Notes: generated from the sequence alone by a model not told the origin. A DNA stretch of 64,000 nucleotides from Geobacter sp. AOG2 (GCF_019972295.1 NZ_BLJA01000001.1:1334049-1398048); one strand, 5' to 3'. Positions 37,413-45,557 are shown, numbered from the stretch's first letter. Made by a program: numbers and translations.

Positions 37413-37640
37413 ATGATAGTCCCGGCAATATTTTCAAATGCTTCGCCAAGCTACGTCGACAGTGACGAACTTGATGAATTATTACATAAGAATGCTTTAT
37501 TGGCATTTCGCCGTTCGGATGGCTGGGTAAGGGTTGGTTTTGATGAGATGCGCGATCCGGAAGGCAGGAGAGGAGCGAGTTGGAAGGACCGGAAAACAGG
37601 AAGCAATCAAAGGTCTCTGGTGCGGATTTCGAATAATTAG
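37413..37640 (+). CDS. Small protein of unknown function under sigma-54 control
   Basis: A 75-aa cytoplasmic protein. It has an acidic helix (DSDELDELLHKNALLAF) and a central FRRSDGWVRVG followed by a polar tail with WKDRK. GGAGG lies six bases before the ATG. It is the first gene after the sigma-54 promoter at 37272-37287. I recall similar small proteins with this FRRSDGWV core in Geobacter relatives but no function. Confidence 0.6.
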   Translation: MIVPAIFSNASPSYVDSDELDELLHKNALLAFRRSDGWVRVGFDEMRDPEGRRGASWKDRKTGSNQRSLVRISNN

Positions 37641-37716
37641 GCAGGCCTGGGCAGATCTTTGAAAATATCTGATTTTCTTGTTCGTTTGGCAGTTTATTGG
37701 GAGACATGGGTGCACA

Positions 37717-38268
37717 GTGAAAACGGCCATCATCATTTACCTATCGGCTCTTCTCGCCTCAGTTGCATCTGCGGAAATATACCGGTGGGAGGACGAAAAC
37801 AGCATAAACTTCACGGACGATCTTGCATCCGTGCCCGAAAAGTATCGCGAAAAGGTGCCCTCCGAGGCCATGGGGCAGATCAAGAACCCTCCTCTTCAGG
37901 CCAGGGTTGAGGCAACGCGGCGAAAGCTACCGGTTGTCATCCAGGAAAGCCGGATCGCAGCCAATCAGGAATATCCTGATCTACAAAGACAGCCGGCGGC
38001 GTCGATTCGACAGATGCAGGCGAAGGCCACCGCTGTCGGCGCCAGGAACGTCAGGGATGGCTTTCCCTCATTGGCAACCGCAGTCGTTGTCTGCATACTG
38101 TCGGCGCTATTTCTTGCAATCGCCTGGATAGCCACTATTTTCGATATACGTAAGAGCGAATTCATAACGCCATCCATCAAAACGGCATGGATGTTCGTGG
38201 TGATCCTCATGCCCGGTATTGGCATGGTATGCTATTATATCCTGGGGCTTGGTCAGAAAAGCAATTGA
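37717..38268 (+). CDS. DUF4124 exported protein with C-terminal membrane hairpin
   Basis: A 183-aa protein from a GTG at 37717. A signal-like helix (TAIIIYLSALLASVASA) leads to a DUF4124 motif (IYRWEDENSINFTDDLASVP). Two membrane helices end the protein (ATAVVVCILSALFLAIAWIA and AWMFVVILMPGIGMVCYYIL), the second like the phospholipase-D-nuclease N-terminal family. I prefer the GTG because it gives a clean signal sequence; a TTG 13 codons earlier is possible. It is 76 bases after the FRRSDGWV gene and likely in the same transcript. Unknown function. Confidence 0.65.
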   Translation: MKTAIIIYLSALLASVASAEIYRWEDENSINFTDDLASVPEKYREKVPSEAMGQIKNPPLQARVEATRRKLPVVIQESRIAANQEYPDLQRQPAASIRQMQAKATAVGARNVRDGFPSLATAVVVCILSALFLAIAWIATIFDIRKSEFITPSIKTAWMFVVILMPGIGMVCYYILGLGQKSN

Positions 38269-38338
38269 ACCATCCGAGACGAGAGCGGTTGTTTGCGTCG
38301 GGTTTTTCGATAGACAGGAGGGGGATGGAGGCATGGTC

Positions 38339-39208
38339 ATGCAGGTCAAAAAAGCGGTTTTCCCGGTTGCGGGGCTCGGCACGAGATTTCTGCCGGCCAC
38401 GAAATCATCGCCCAAGGAGATGCTGCCCCTCATCGACAAGCCCCTGGTCCAGTACGTTGTGGAAGAGGCGGTCGCCTCCGGCATCGATCATATCCTCTTT
38501 GTAACCGGCCGGGGCAAGCGTGCCATCGAGGATCATTTCGACATCTCCTTCGAGTTGGAGGCCATCCTTCACGACAAGGGCAAGACAGAGGAACTCCGCC
38601 AGGTGCGGAACATTGCCGACATGGCCAATATCTTCTACGTCCGCCAGAGACAGGCCTTGGGACTCGGACATGCCATCCTCTGCGCACGGGAATTCGTCGG
38701 CAACGAACCGTTTGCGGTTCTTCTGGGCGACGACATCATTGATGCGGAACAACGGCCCTGCCTGGCTCAGCTTATTGATGTTTACCGGGAATACCGCGGG
38801 CCGGTGCTGGCCCTTGAAAAGGTCCCCATGGAAAACATATCAGCCTATGGCTGCGTCAAGGCAGCCATGATCTCCGAGCAGACCTACAGAGTACTCGATA
38901 TGGTCGAAAAACCGAAGCAGGAGGAAGCCCCTTCGGACTTGGCGATTATCGGCAGGTATATTCTGACCCCCGACATCTTTCCGATCCTGGAAAAGCAGGA
39001 ACCGGGCAAGGGGGAAGAGATCCAGCTCACCGATGCGCTCTGCAAGCTCCTGGCTCATGAACCGGTCTATGGCTGCCGATTCGAGGGCATCCGTCATGAT
39101 TGCGGCGACAAACTGGGTTTTTTGAAGGCTACCGTTGACATGGCGCTGAAACGGGATGAGTTCAACGCCAAATTCAGATCGTATCTCAAACAGCGCCTGG
39201 AAGAATGA
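38339..39208 (+). CDS. galU: UTP-glucose-1-phosphate uridylyltransferase
   Basis: A 289-aa enzyme making UDP-glucose from UTP and glucose-1-phosphate. It has the nucleotidyltransferase start AVFPVAGLGTRFLPATKSSP, the active-site region PKEMLPLIDKPLVQYVVEEA, AFAVLLGDD-like (PFAVLLGDDIID) and EKPKQEEAPS. Full-length for bacterial GalU. I chose the ATG at 38339 with GGAGG seven bases upstream; an ATG two codons earlier is close behind. UDP-glucose would feed the cyclic glucan synthase at 4234-13395 and other envelope sugars. A weak hairpin (39211-39227) follows. Confidence 0.93.
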   Translation: MQVKKAVFPVAGLGTRFLPATKSSPKEMLPLIDKPLVQYVVEEAVASGIDHILFVTGRGKRAIEDHFDISFELEAILHDKGKTEELRQVRNIADMANIFYVRQRQALGLGHAILCAREFVGNEPFAVLLGDDIIDAEQRPCLAQLIDVYREYRGPVLALEKVPMENISAYGCVKAAMISEQTYRVLDMVEKPKQEEAPSDLAIIGRYILTPDIFPILEKQEPGKGEEIQLTDALCKLLAHEPVYGCRFEGIRHDCGDKLGFLKATVDMALKRDEFNAKFRSYLKQRLEE

Positions 39209-39210
39209 GA

Positions 39211-39234
39211 GGCCGGTACGAACGGCCCTGTTTT
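39211..39234 (+). terminator. Weak terminator hairpin after galU
   Basis: GGCCG (39211-39215) pairs with CGGCC (39223-39227), followed by CTGTTTT. Short stem, so low confidence. Confidence 0.35.
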
Positions 39235-39293
39235 GGGGACACGCCGGCAAGCAGGAAAAAACAGGGGTCAGGGACCCTTTTCCGCCTCTGGTC

Positions 39294-39935
39294 CTATTTC
39301 ATCGGCGCAGGTTGCTCCATGCCAGCCGGCATCTCTTTCGGCTGATCCCCCAGATGTATCGGCTTGGGCTGCTCCATGCCCGCGGGCATCGATTTCGGCT
39401 GATCCCCCAGCGGTATCGGTTTCGGCTGTTCCATTCCCGCCGGCGTTTTTTTGGGCTGATCGCCCAGTGGCAGAGGCGGAGGCTGTTTCATGCTCGGCGG
39501 CGTGGGGTCGGCTTGATCGCCCCCGAGATGGCCCTTGGTTTCCTGCTGCCTCCTCGGTGTCACTGGTAGCGACTTATTCACGTTCTGTGGCGTAGGGTCC
39601 ACCTGATCGCCCCCCAGATGCCCCTTGATTTCCTGCTGTCTTCCCGGTATCGCCGGCGTGGCCTGCTCGCTGCCGGCTGTCGTGACGCTCCGTGACGCTG
39701 TGGATGTATCCTGGCGCGGCTTATCCACCTCTTCCCTCAACTCCTGTAGAACCTTGGGATCGCGGCTGGTGACATCCTGTACCTTACCCGCTTTCCTGCG
39801 GTACCGGGAAGGTATCTGTGAGGGATCGTCGGTGAAACTGACCACTCCCCGGTCGTCGGTCCATTTGTAGGTCCCGCCATCGGCCGTTGCCGCGCTACAA
39901 ATTATCAGCAGCAGGAGTATCATAGCTCTTTTCAT
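39294..39935 (-). CDS. DUF4124 exported protein with repeated Pro-rich tail
   Basis: A 213-aa protein with a signal peptide (MILLLLIICSAATA), a DUF4124 domain (YKWTDDRGVVSFTDDPSQIP), then a long low-complexity tail. The tail has two copies of a unit with RQQE-KGHLGGDQ and three of GDQPK followed by PAGMEQPKPI. The ATG at 39935 (MKRAM) is the best start. It follows a small lipoprotein gene in the same direction. It probably projects from or spans the periplasm; function unknown. Confidence 0.7.
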   Translation of the reverse strand: MKRAMILLLLIICSAATADGGTYKWTDDRGVVSFTDDPSQIPSRYRRKAGKVQDVTSRDPKVLQELREEVDKPRQDTSTASRSVTTAGSEQATPAIPGRQQEIKGHLGGDQVDPTPQNVNKSLPVTPRRQQETKGHLGGDQADPTPPSMKQPPPLPLGDQPKKTPAGMEQPKPIPLGDQPKSMPAGMEQPKPIHLGDQPKEMPAGMEQPAPMK

Positions 39936-39994
39936 CGTATGTCTCCGCTCGTTTGTCAGTTTCCATCCGGAAGCGCTGTTACGTGGCAACACGA

Positions 39995-40177
39995 TCAACG
40001 ACGACCGCCTTCGTCGCCGCCGTGATGTTCTTCATAATGCCCGCCTTCTCTTTCTCTGCCACTGTCGCGTCCGCGTCCACGTCCGCCGCCGTCATCATAC
40101 GGCACCCAAATACAACCGGACAGCGCCGAAACCGTAACAATCAGGATTGCCAATCTGGCCCAGATATGTTTTTTCAT
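39995..40177 (-). CDS. Small Gly/Arg/His-rich lipoprotein
   Basis: A 60-aa protein. Signal peptide with lipobox LSGC, then a mature part rich in Gly, Arg, Glu and His (IWVPYDDGGGRGRGRDSGRE), perhaps metal-binding or disordered. AGGTGG precedes the ATG at 40177. A TATAAT sits on the minus strand near 40225-40230, a possible -10, but I see no good -35. It lies 60 bases before the DUF4124 gene. Confidence 0.6.
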   Translation of the reverse strand: MKKHIWARLAILIVTVSALSGCIWVPYDDGGGRGRGRDSGREREGGHYEEHHGGDEGGRR

Positions 40178-40246
40178 CTGCCACCTCTCATCTCCATCCA
40201 ACCGATATCTTTCCCTAGTTAATTATATCCCATTTTTAAGTAAGAA

Positions 40247-40272
40247 GGCCCCCAGCATAGATGTTGGGGGCC
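40247..40272 (-). terminator. Terminator of the 40300-40452 small gene
   Basis: GGCCCCCAGC and GTTGGGGGCC form a 10-bp stem around ATAGAT. On the minus strand the stem is followed by TTCTTACTT. It sits just downstream of the small minus-strand gene. Confidence 0.65.
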
Positions 40273-40299
40273 GCCTCGTTTCACATCCCCGTGGTCCTG

Positions 40300-40452
40300 T
40301 TATTTTTGGTGCTCTTTGACCGGGGTGTGCTGTTTGTGCTGGTCTGTGCAGCAAGGAGACTTTTCTTTGCCGGTCCCTTTGCCGGGTTCTTTATCCGCAA
40401 TGTTCTCTTTGCCGGAGGCGTTCACCTTGTGTTGGTCTTTTGCGTGGTCCAT
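40300..40452 (-). CDS. Small Lys/His/Gln-rich protein under sigma-54 control
   Basis: A 50-aa hydrophilic peptide (starts MDHAKDQHKVNASGKENIAD) with a CC pair and many Lys, His and Gln. AGGGAG precedes the ATG at 40452. It is the only gene between the sigma-54 promoter (40505-40520) and a strong terminator (40247-40272), so it is a single-gene transcript dedicated to this peptide. Unknown function; it could bind metal or nucleic acid. Confidence 0.6.
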   Translation of the reverse strand: MDHAKDQHKVNASGKENIADKEPGKGTGKEKSPCCTDQHKQHTPVKEHQK

Positions 40453-40504
40453 GTGTTTGTTCTCCCTGTACGTTAAATTTAATCTTTTCATCTGATAATC
40501 ATAT

Positions 40505-40650
40505 AGCAACGAACGAGCCAGATGAAGTCTGCGGAGGCCACGAGCGCAACAGGCTGATCCTGCTGTGCATATTCGTTTGGAATGAGCCCGCGGCCAGGAA
40601 AAGCCGCCATGGAAATCCGTCACGTTTAACATAAGCGCCAGATATGACGG
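40505..40650 (-). promoter_or_regulatory. Sigma-54 promoter with IHF-like site and 34-bp palindrome, for the 50-aa gene
   Basis: On the minus strand the element TGGCTCG-TTCG-TTGCT is at 40505-40520, the IHF-like GATCAGCCTGTTG at 40547-40559, and the palindrome (left arm CCGTCATATCTGGCG) at 40617-40650. The palindrome to -24 gap is 96 nt. Confidence 0.8.
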
Positions 40651-40678
40651 ATTATGGTGGGGACGTATCATTGGGCCG

Positions 40679-42202
40679 TTATCGCTGTTCCAGGTACCTG
40701 TTGTCGTTGAACATGCCGACCCAACTGATTTTTTCGGTAATCTTCCTGAAATGGTATCCATAGATGGCAAAGGTGATGGCCAGGCTGAACAGGCGGGGCT
40801 GCCTGACAATCGACCAGAAAAAGAGCTTCCAGAAGTAGAACCGCTCCTTGCCGATGACCCCAAGGAACAGCATTGATTTGAAGAACGCGCCGATATATCC
40901 GGACTTGAGGCGGAACGGCCTTTGATGTTGCGAACGGTACACTTTGAGAAATTTGATCACCCGTTGGTAATACTGGCGAGGGGCATAAATGGTGGTGAGA
41001 ATGGTGCGGTAGCCACTGATAAGTTCCTCGGGGCTCATACTTGGAATGAAGTTGAGGGATACGGCGGTGTTGTTGCCCGAGGTTTCCCCAAGCAACCTGC
41101 CTTCCTGGAGCAGCCGCTGGTGGAGCTTGGTGCCGCTCAGGGCGGTGAGCATCCCGACCATGGCGGTAACGATGCCGCTCTCCTGGATGAAGGAGATTTG
41201 CCGCTCGAATATTGACGGAGGATCGCTGTCAAAGCCGACAATGAAACCGGCCTGCACCTGCAAGCCCGCCAGTTGGATCTTCCTGACGCTGGCCAAAAGG
41301 TCACGGTTTTTATTTTGTACCTTGCCGCTTTCGCTAAGCCCTTCGTCATGTGGGGTTTCAATGCCGATAAAGACCTCCTCAAAGCCGCTCTTGACCATCA
41401 GGGCCATCAGTACACCATCATCAGCCAGGTCGATGGACGCTTCGGTGTAAAAATCGTAGGGGTGGTTATGTCTGTCCGCCCAGTCGATAATCGCCGGCAG
41501 TGTGTCGGTCTTCAGTTTGCGTTTGTCTCCGATGAAATTGTCGTCTACGAAAAACACTCCTCCCCGCCACCCCCATTGGTGGAGGGCGTCCAACTCCCGG
41601 ACAAGCTGTTCACTGCTTTTTGTCCGGGGTTTTCGGCCGAACAATTGGGTAATATCGCAGAATTCACAGTCGAACGGGCATCCACGGGAATATTGGATAT
41701 TCATGGCGCCGTATTTTCGGGAATCAATTAATCGCCAGAGCGGAACCGGAGTTTCTTTCATAGCCGGAAATCCGTCGGCGCGGTAAACGTGGCCGGCACA
41801 ACCCTTCTCCACGTCCTCCAGAAAGGGACCGAGAGTGATCTCCGCCTCGCCGAGAACCAGGTGATCGACAGCGTCAAAGTCTGCCGGAGCAGTGGTAAAA
41901 AGCGGCCCGCCAGCAACCGTCCTGACGCCCAGGCCCCGGCACCGCTCCAGGATGTCGTTCACGGATTGCCGCTGGATGCTCATGGCGCTGATGAAGACAT
42001 AGTCCGCCCATGAAATATCCTTGTCGGCAAGCTTCTGCACGTTCATGTCTATGAGCCTTTTTTCCCACGCCTTGGGAAGCATCGCGGCCACTGTCAGAAG
42101 ACCCAACGGAGGGAACGGCGCCTTTTTGCCTACGAATTTCAGGGCATGGCGGAACCCCCAGAAGGTGTCAGGGTACTCGGGATAAACAAACAAAATTTTC
42201 AT
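40679..42202 (-). CDS. B12-binding radical SAM protein (DUF4070 type)
   Basis: A 507-aa enzyme. The N-terminal part is a cobalamin-binding-like fold (LFVYPEYPDTFWGF, APFPPLGLLTVAAMLP). The radical SAM core has the cluster motif GCPFDCEFC (Cx3Cx2C, about residues 172-180) and DDNFIGDK. The C-terminal 120 residues match DUF4070, with amphipathic segments. The family includes HpnP-type hopanoid methylases, but no hopanoid genes are seen here, so the substrate is open. It is served by a sigma-54 promoter with palindrome (42384-42529), unusual for such an enzyme. Confidence 0.82.
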   Translation of the reverse strand: MKILFVYPEYPDTFWGFRHALKFVGKKAPFPPLGLLTVAAMLPKAWEKRLIDMNVQKLADKDISWADYVFISAMSIQRQSVNDILERCRGLGVRTVAGGPLFTTAPADFDAVDHLVLGEAEITLGPFLEDVEKGCAGHVYRADGFPAMKETPVPLWRLIDSRKYGAMNIQYSRGCPFDCEFCDITQLFGRKPRTKSSEQLVRELDALHQWGWRGGVFFVDDNFIGDKRKLKTDTLPAIIDWADRHNHPYDFYTEASIDLADDGVLMALMVKSGFEEVFIGIETPHDEGLSESGKVQNKNRDLLASVRKIQLAGLQVQAGFIVGFDSDPPSIFERQISFIQESGIVTAMVGMLTALSGTKLHQRLLQEGRLLGETSGNNTAVSLNFIPSMSPEELISGYRTILTTIYAPRQYYQRVIKFLKVYRSQHQRPFRLKSGYIGAFFKSMLFLGVIGKERFYFWKLFFWSIVRQPRLFSLAITFAIYGYHFRKITEKISWVGMFNDNRYLEQR

Positions 42203-42383
42203 ATATTCTTTCGCCTCGCTATTAATGATTTTCTCTCACCGGTTTTCATGGTCATCACGTACTTCATTTGCATAATCATGCCGCAAAAGCCCCTGTCGCG
42301 AATTTCGTAGGGTTTACTTTCCAAATATCAGCAGAACCTTGACTCAAAGCACGATACAGCTCGTGTTCTATGATGGAGCAAAT

Positions 42384-42529
42384 CGCAACTAACGTGCCAG
42401 AGAAGCCCTGGGAACACGGGGATTAAAAGGGGTTGATTGTATGCAGAAAAATGAAGATGAGCAGTGCCGGAAAAGGGGCAAGCCGCCAACGGAATCCGTC
42501 AGATTTAACATGGCTGCCATATATGACGG
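42384..42529 (-). promoter_or_regulatory. Sigma-54 promoter with IHF-like site and 34-bp palindrome, for the radical SAM gene
   Basis: The minus-strand element TGGCACG-TTAG-TTGCG (42384-42399) is the closest to the sigma-54 consensus of all ten. The IHF-like AATCAACCCCTTT lies at 42426-42438 and the palindrome (left arm CCGTCATATATGGCA) at 42496-42529. The palindrome to -24 gap is 96 nt. Confidence 0.83.
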
Positions 42530-42776
42530 ATTATGATGGGCGGATTGATGAGAAGGTGCTGCGCACCGGCGCGGCTTTGGCAGTCTGACGATCTGACTAC
42601 GTGGGAAGGTTATACGCATTTCATGAGACCGGTAGGAGAGCGAGTGGAAAATGAGTCGGAGGCGCTCACAGGCTTCTCCTCAGGCGTTCTTCGCATTTGA
42701 ATGAGGAAGTACGGCATTATCAGGTAATCAAATGGAATACTATGCAAAGCGGACAAACAGTTTGCCACAACATGGA

Positions 42777-42922
42777 CCGCCATATATGGCAGTTATGCCA
42801 AATATGATGGAAATTATGGATGTATTTCCCTCCACACCAGATGCTTTTTACCTTGTTTTGCCAGTACAATCAGGCCGTTGCATTCGCAGTATCCAGTAGT
42901 ATTCTCTGGCGCGTTAGTTGCT
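42777..42922 (+). promoter_or_regulatory. Sigma-54 promoter with IHF-like site and 34-bp palindrome, for the BON gene
   Basis: Palindrome at 42777-42810 (left arm CCGCCATATATGGCA), IHF-like AATCAGGCCGTTG at 42868-42880, and element TGGCGCG-TTAG-TTGCT at 42907-42922. The gap is 96 nt. Confidence 0.83.
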
Positions 42923-43094
42923 TTGTATCTATTCAAGCAGCAATGCCATTGAACACACCTGAACCTTCAGGCGGGAACGGGAGGCGATTAAAGCGGCACG
43001 AGCGTGATGAAAAACGGCTCAGGCGGCTTGCGGGGCGAGCTGGAAAGGCCTCCGTACGACAACAACGATCCACAAACAAAAAGGAGAAAACATC

Positions 43095-43421
43095 ATGGTA
43101 ACATCGCATCGCATTTTGAAATTACTGGTCTGCTCCATGCTGACGGCCGCGCCTCTTACCGCATTCACGGGGTATGCAGCAACGGAAAAACACGAAAGCA
43201 CCGGCCAGTATGTGGATGACTCCGTCATCACCACCAAGGTAAAAGCCGCGATCTTCGGGGAAAAAACGCTGAAAACGCTGCAGATTAACGTCAAGACGTT
43301 CCAAGGAGTGGTTCAGTTGAGCGGTTTTGTCGATTCGCCCCAAAGCGTGACGAAAGCAGGAGAGGTTGCCGGCAGCGTCGAGGGGGTTAAAGAGGTGAAA
43401 AACGACCTGCTGGTGAAATAG
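43095..43421 (+). CDS. BON-domain periplasmic protein (OsmY-like)
   Basis: A 108-aa exported protein: signal peptide (LLVCSMLTAAPLTAFTGYA), then one BON domain (DDSVITTKVKAAIFGEKTL, VVQLSGFVDSPQSVTKAGEV, VKNDLLVK). BON domains bind phospholipid or other envelope surfaces in osmotic stress. Its paralog at 52420 is about 70% similar by eye but is a lipoprotein; here the lipobox cysteine is a tyrosine (FTGYAATEKH against LMGCAATQKH). AAGGAG precedes the ATG. It lies 173 bases after a sigma-54 promoter. Confidence 0.82.
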   Translation: MVTSHRILKLLVCSMLTAAPLTAFTGYAATEKHESTGQYVDDSVITTKVKAAIFGEKTLKTLQINVKTFQGVVQLSGFVDSPQSVTKAGEVAGSVEGVKEVKNDLLVK

Positions 43422-43436
43422 TTTGGGAGTTGTTTA

Positions 43437-43808
43437 ATGGGCAAACAGATCGAGATCAAATGGTTGCCGATACCCGAGGAAAAGAACTACCCGGCGGCAG
43501 AATCGTACTTAAGCCTCATCTATGACGAGAAGACCACCGAGGCGGTCGTGAGCAAGCTGAAGACAGCTCCCGTATCCACCTTCAAGGCCAAGGACATATT
43601 CAGGGCGTCGGGGTTGTCGTTGTTGGGTATCAGCAATTCCCAGGTGGAGAAGGACCGCGGAAAAATTGAAGACGGGAAACCGCTGTCGCCGATTCTGCTG
43701 GTTAGAGAAAGCAGCAATGGTAAAGTCATCGTCGCGGACGGTTACCACAGGATGTGCGCAGTCTATTCGCTCAGCGAGGACGAACTTATCCCGTGCAAGA
43801 TCGTCTGA
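43437..43808 (+). CDS. ParB/Srx-like small protein
   Basis: A 123-aa protein with a C-terminal ADGYHRMCAVYSLSEDELIPC similar to the ParB N-terminal-domain fold core (GxxR-like, here GYHRM). No helix-turn-helix is seen, so it is not a segregation protein. Its start overlaps no other gene and lies 16 bases after the BON stop, so they are cotranscribed. Function unknown. Confidence 0.65.
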   Translation: MGKQIEIKWLPIPEEKNYPAAESYLSLIYDEKTTEAVVSKLKTAPVSTFKAKDIFRASGLSLLGISNSQVEKDRGKIEDGKPLSPILLVRESSNGKVIVADGYHRMCAVYSLSEDELIPCKIV

Positions 43809-44445
43809 ATCGAGGCAGGCGTGTTGAAGAAATACCAAGCGAACAAAGGCCCAACGGTATTGGCCCGGTGCCATGAGACCTGGGTACGGGATGCCATCGG
43901 GCAGAGTTACCCGGAGAACGACGTAAAAAACAGTTTTTGGCTGCCATCCCCCTTTGGAATGAGGTATGTCGTCACGCCGGTAAGGCGAAGGTAAGTGCTG
44001 TGCGCTTGGCCGAGATACTACCTTGAGTTTAGTAGTATTCACCCCGAAAAGCCGCCGGCATCGCCCGCCATATATGGTAATTATGTCAACAATGACGGGT
44101 TTGTTGGCGGTTTTTTCTTTCTCCTGCGTACCATTCTTCCGTTTATCCCAATGTATTCAAAGTGTTGCTCACATGATATTGGCAGGTGCCACTCTGGCGC
44201 ACTTGTTGCGATGTTCCTGGGAGGCGAGACTTTATGCGCTGCCATATTCTGTGAGGATTCAGCGGTTATGAGCAATGCCTGATGCCTGCAACGTAATGAT
44301 TGAGAACACTCTGCATTAAAAACCTGTGCAGTAAAAAGAGAGGGGGTGAATACATTGTTAATCAGGTTGGTGAGCTGTTTGTAGCAATTGGAGCAATAGC
44401 GCTCAGATTCGTGTGAGGAATTGCAGTTAAAAGGGGAATAAGATT
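43809..44445. other. Intergenic region holding the PEP-CTERM gene's regulatory module
   Basis: About 640 bases. The sigma-54 module (44065-44210) lies in the middle. Between its promoter and the PEP-CTERM start (44446) are 235 bases of leader with only very short open frames. The 256 bases before the palindrome show no gene. Confidence 0.5.
44065..44210 (+). promoter_or_regulatory. Sigma-54 promoter with IHF-like site and 34-bp palindrome, for the PEP-CTERM gene
   Basis: Palindrome at 44065-44098 (left arm CCGCCATATATGGTA), IHF-like ATTCAAAGTGTTG at 44155-44167 (one mismatch), and element TGGCGCA-CTTG-TTGCG at 44195-44210. The gap is 96 nt. Confidence 0.8.
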
Positions 44446-45162
44446 ATGAAAAAAATGATGGTACTACTGGCAGGGGCGGTTTTGCTACTAACGCAAAACA
44501 CAGCGGTAAATGCATATACTATCGATTACTCGCATGCCACAACTGGTTCTGAATTTACATCTAACTATTCCAGTACGTTGAATGACTTTAAGTTGCTAAC
44601 GTTTGATGGTACGACCCCTGGGAATGTCAATTCGTCAAGTACCAAAAGCGATCTCCCTTGGACCTGGACCGGAACGGCTACGGTTGTAAATGGCTCTGCT
44701 ACCGGGCTGTATGCTGCGCCATTTGGGGCGGGAACAGCCGATACATCCAATTTCCTGGCGGTTCCGAATCCAACTGCAAATGGCAGCGTACGCGTTCAGT
44801 TGGGGGCGCTGTACAATTACTTTGGCCTGTGGTGGGGCTCTGTGGATAGTTACAACACCCTTTCCTTTTATAATGGAGATATGTTGGTTGCATCCTTTAC
44901 CGGAGCGGATGCGATCAGTGCAAGCGTGGCGAACGGAAACCAGACGGCTTCCTCAACAAATCTCTATGTGAACTTTCTTGATCTCCCGTTGTTCGACAGG
45001 TTCGTTATGGGAAGTACCAATTTTGCCTTCGAGGCTGACAATATTGCGATAGGAAACTCAGCGCTTCCCGTACCCGAGCCTGGCACCATGGTTTTGCTCG
45101 GCATAGGCCTGTTTGCCGTTGCCACCTGCTGTAAGCGCCGCATGAACCATCTGGAAGCCTGA
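44446..45162 (+). CDS. PEP-CTERM sorting-domain protein
   Basis: A 238-aa exported protein. Signal peptide (MMVLLAGAVLLLTQ...NAYT), a beta-rich Ser/Thr/Asn-rich middle and a C-terminal PEP-CTERM signal (VPEPGTMVLLGIGLFAVATC then KRR). The signal is cut by an exosortase, so the mature protein is surface-exposed or released into extracellular polymer. No exosortase gene is in this window. It lies downstream of a sigma-54 module and seems to be a single-gene transcript. Confidence 0.85.
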   Translation: MKKMMVLLAGAVLLLTQNTAVNAYTIDYSHATTGSEFTSNYSSTLNDFKLLTFDGTTPGNVNSSSTKSDLPWTWTGTATVVNGSATGLYAAPFGAGTADTSNFLAVPNPTANGSVRVQLGALYNYFGLWWGSVDSYNTLSFYNGDMLVASFTGADAISASVANGNQTASSTNLYVNFLDLPLFDRFVMGSTNFAFEADNIAIGNSALPVPEPGTMVLLGIGLFAVATCCKRRMNHLEA

Positions 45163-45557
45163 TCCATGCCTGGTACGGATTGGCATAAAGGCGCTGATAT
45201 CATCGCTCCATCGTCTCGCAGGATTCACCCGTAATGGTCACCAGCGTGGTCCGTCATATATGGCAATTATGCCAAATATGATGGATTGCGCTGGAGGCTT
45301 TATCCCCGGTTCCCTTACCGTATTAGTAGGTTTATCCTTTAAAATAAGCTATTTGAGCTTTTAGTGCCTGCAGGTGTCTTCTGGCATATTTGTTGCGATT
45401 TATCTTTCGGACAGAGCAGAAATACGGTCATGTCTTCGGCAAAATGTGTAGTGAGGATGAATAGTCGCGTTCCAATAGATGCAGACGCAACGTTCACATG
45501 GGCAAGGCCGCGTAATCTGTTCGCTGGTCAGCGATTAGCTCATATAGGAGAAATGCT
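45163..45557. other. Intergenic region holding the DUF3309 gene's regulatory module
   Basis: About 395 bases between the PEP-CTERM stop and the DUF3309 start. The sigma-54 module occupies 45251-45397. I see no gene. Confidence 0.45.
45251..45397 (+). promoter_or_regulatory. Sigma-54 promoter with IHF-like site and 34-bp palindrome, for the DUF3309 gene
   Basis: Palindrome at 45251-45284 (left arm CCGTCATATATGGCA, the cleanest copy), IHF-like AATAAGCTATTTG at 45343-45355 (two mismatches), and element TGGCATA-TTTG-TTGCG at 45382-45397. The gap is 97 nt. Confidence 0.8.

Larger units (their letters stand above)
42203..43094. other. Divergent regulatory region with two sigma-54 modules, no supported gene
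   Basis: About 890 bases. It contains the minus-strand module for the radical SAM gene (42384-42529) and the plus-strand module for the BON gene (42777-42922), whose palindromes are 247 bases apart and point outward. A 52-codon frame from 42943 reaches the BON start but lacks a ribosome site. The rest shows no recognisable feature. Confidence 0.5.

Noticed and set aside
42943-43101. 52-codon Arg/Lys-rich frame before the BON gene
   Set aside because: No ribosome site, overlaps the BON start, and its composition is that of untranslated leader.
43437-43808. ParB-like protein as a chromosome-partition gene
   Set aside because: It lacks the helix-turn-helix and CTPase motifs and has no parA nearby.
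43995-44282. Plus-strand frame of 95 codons
   Set aside because: It runs across the palindrome and sigma-54 promoter at 44065-44210 and has no protein-like features.
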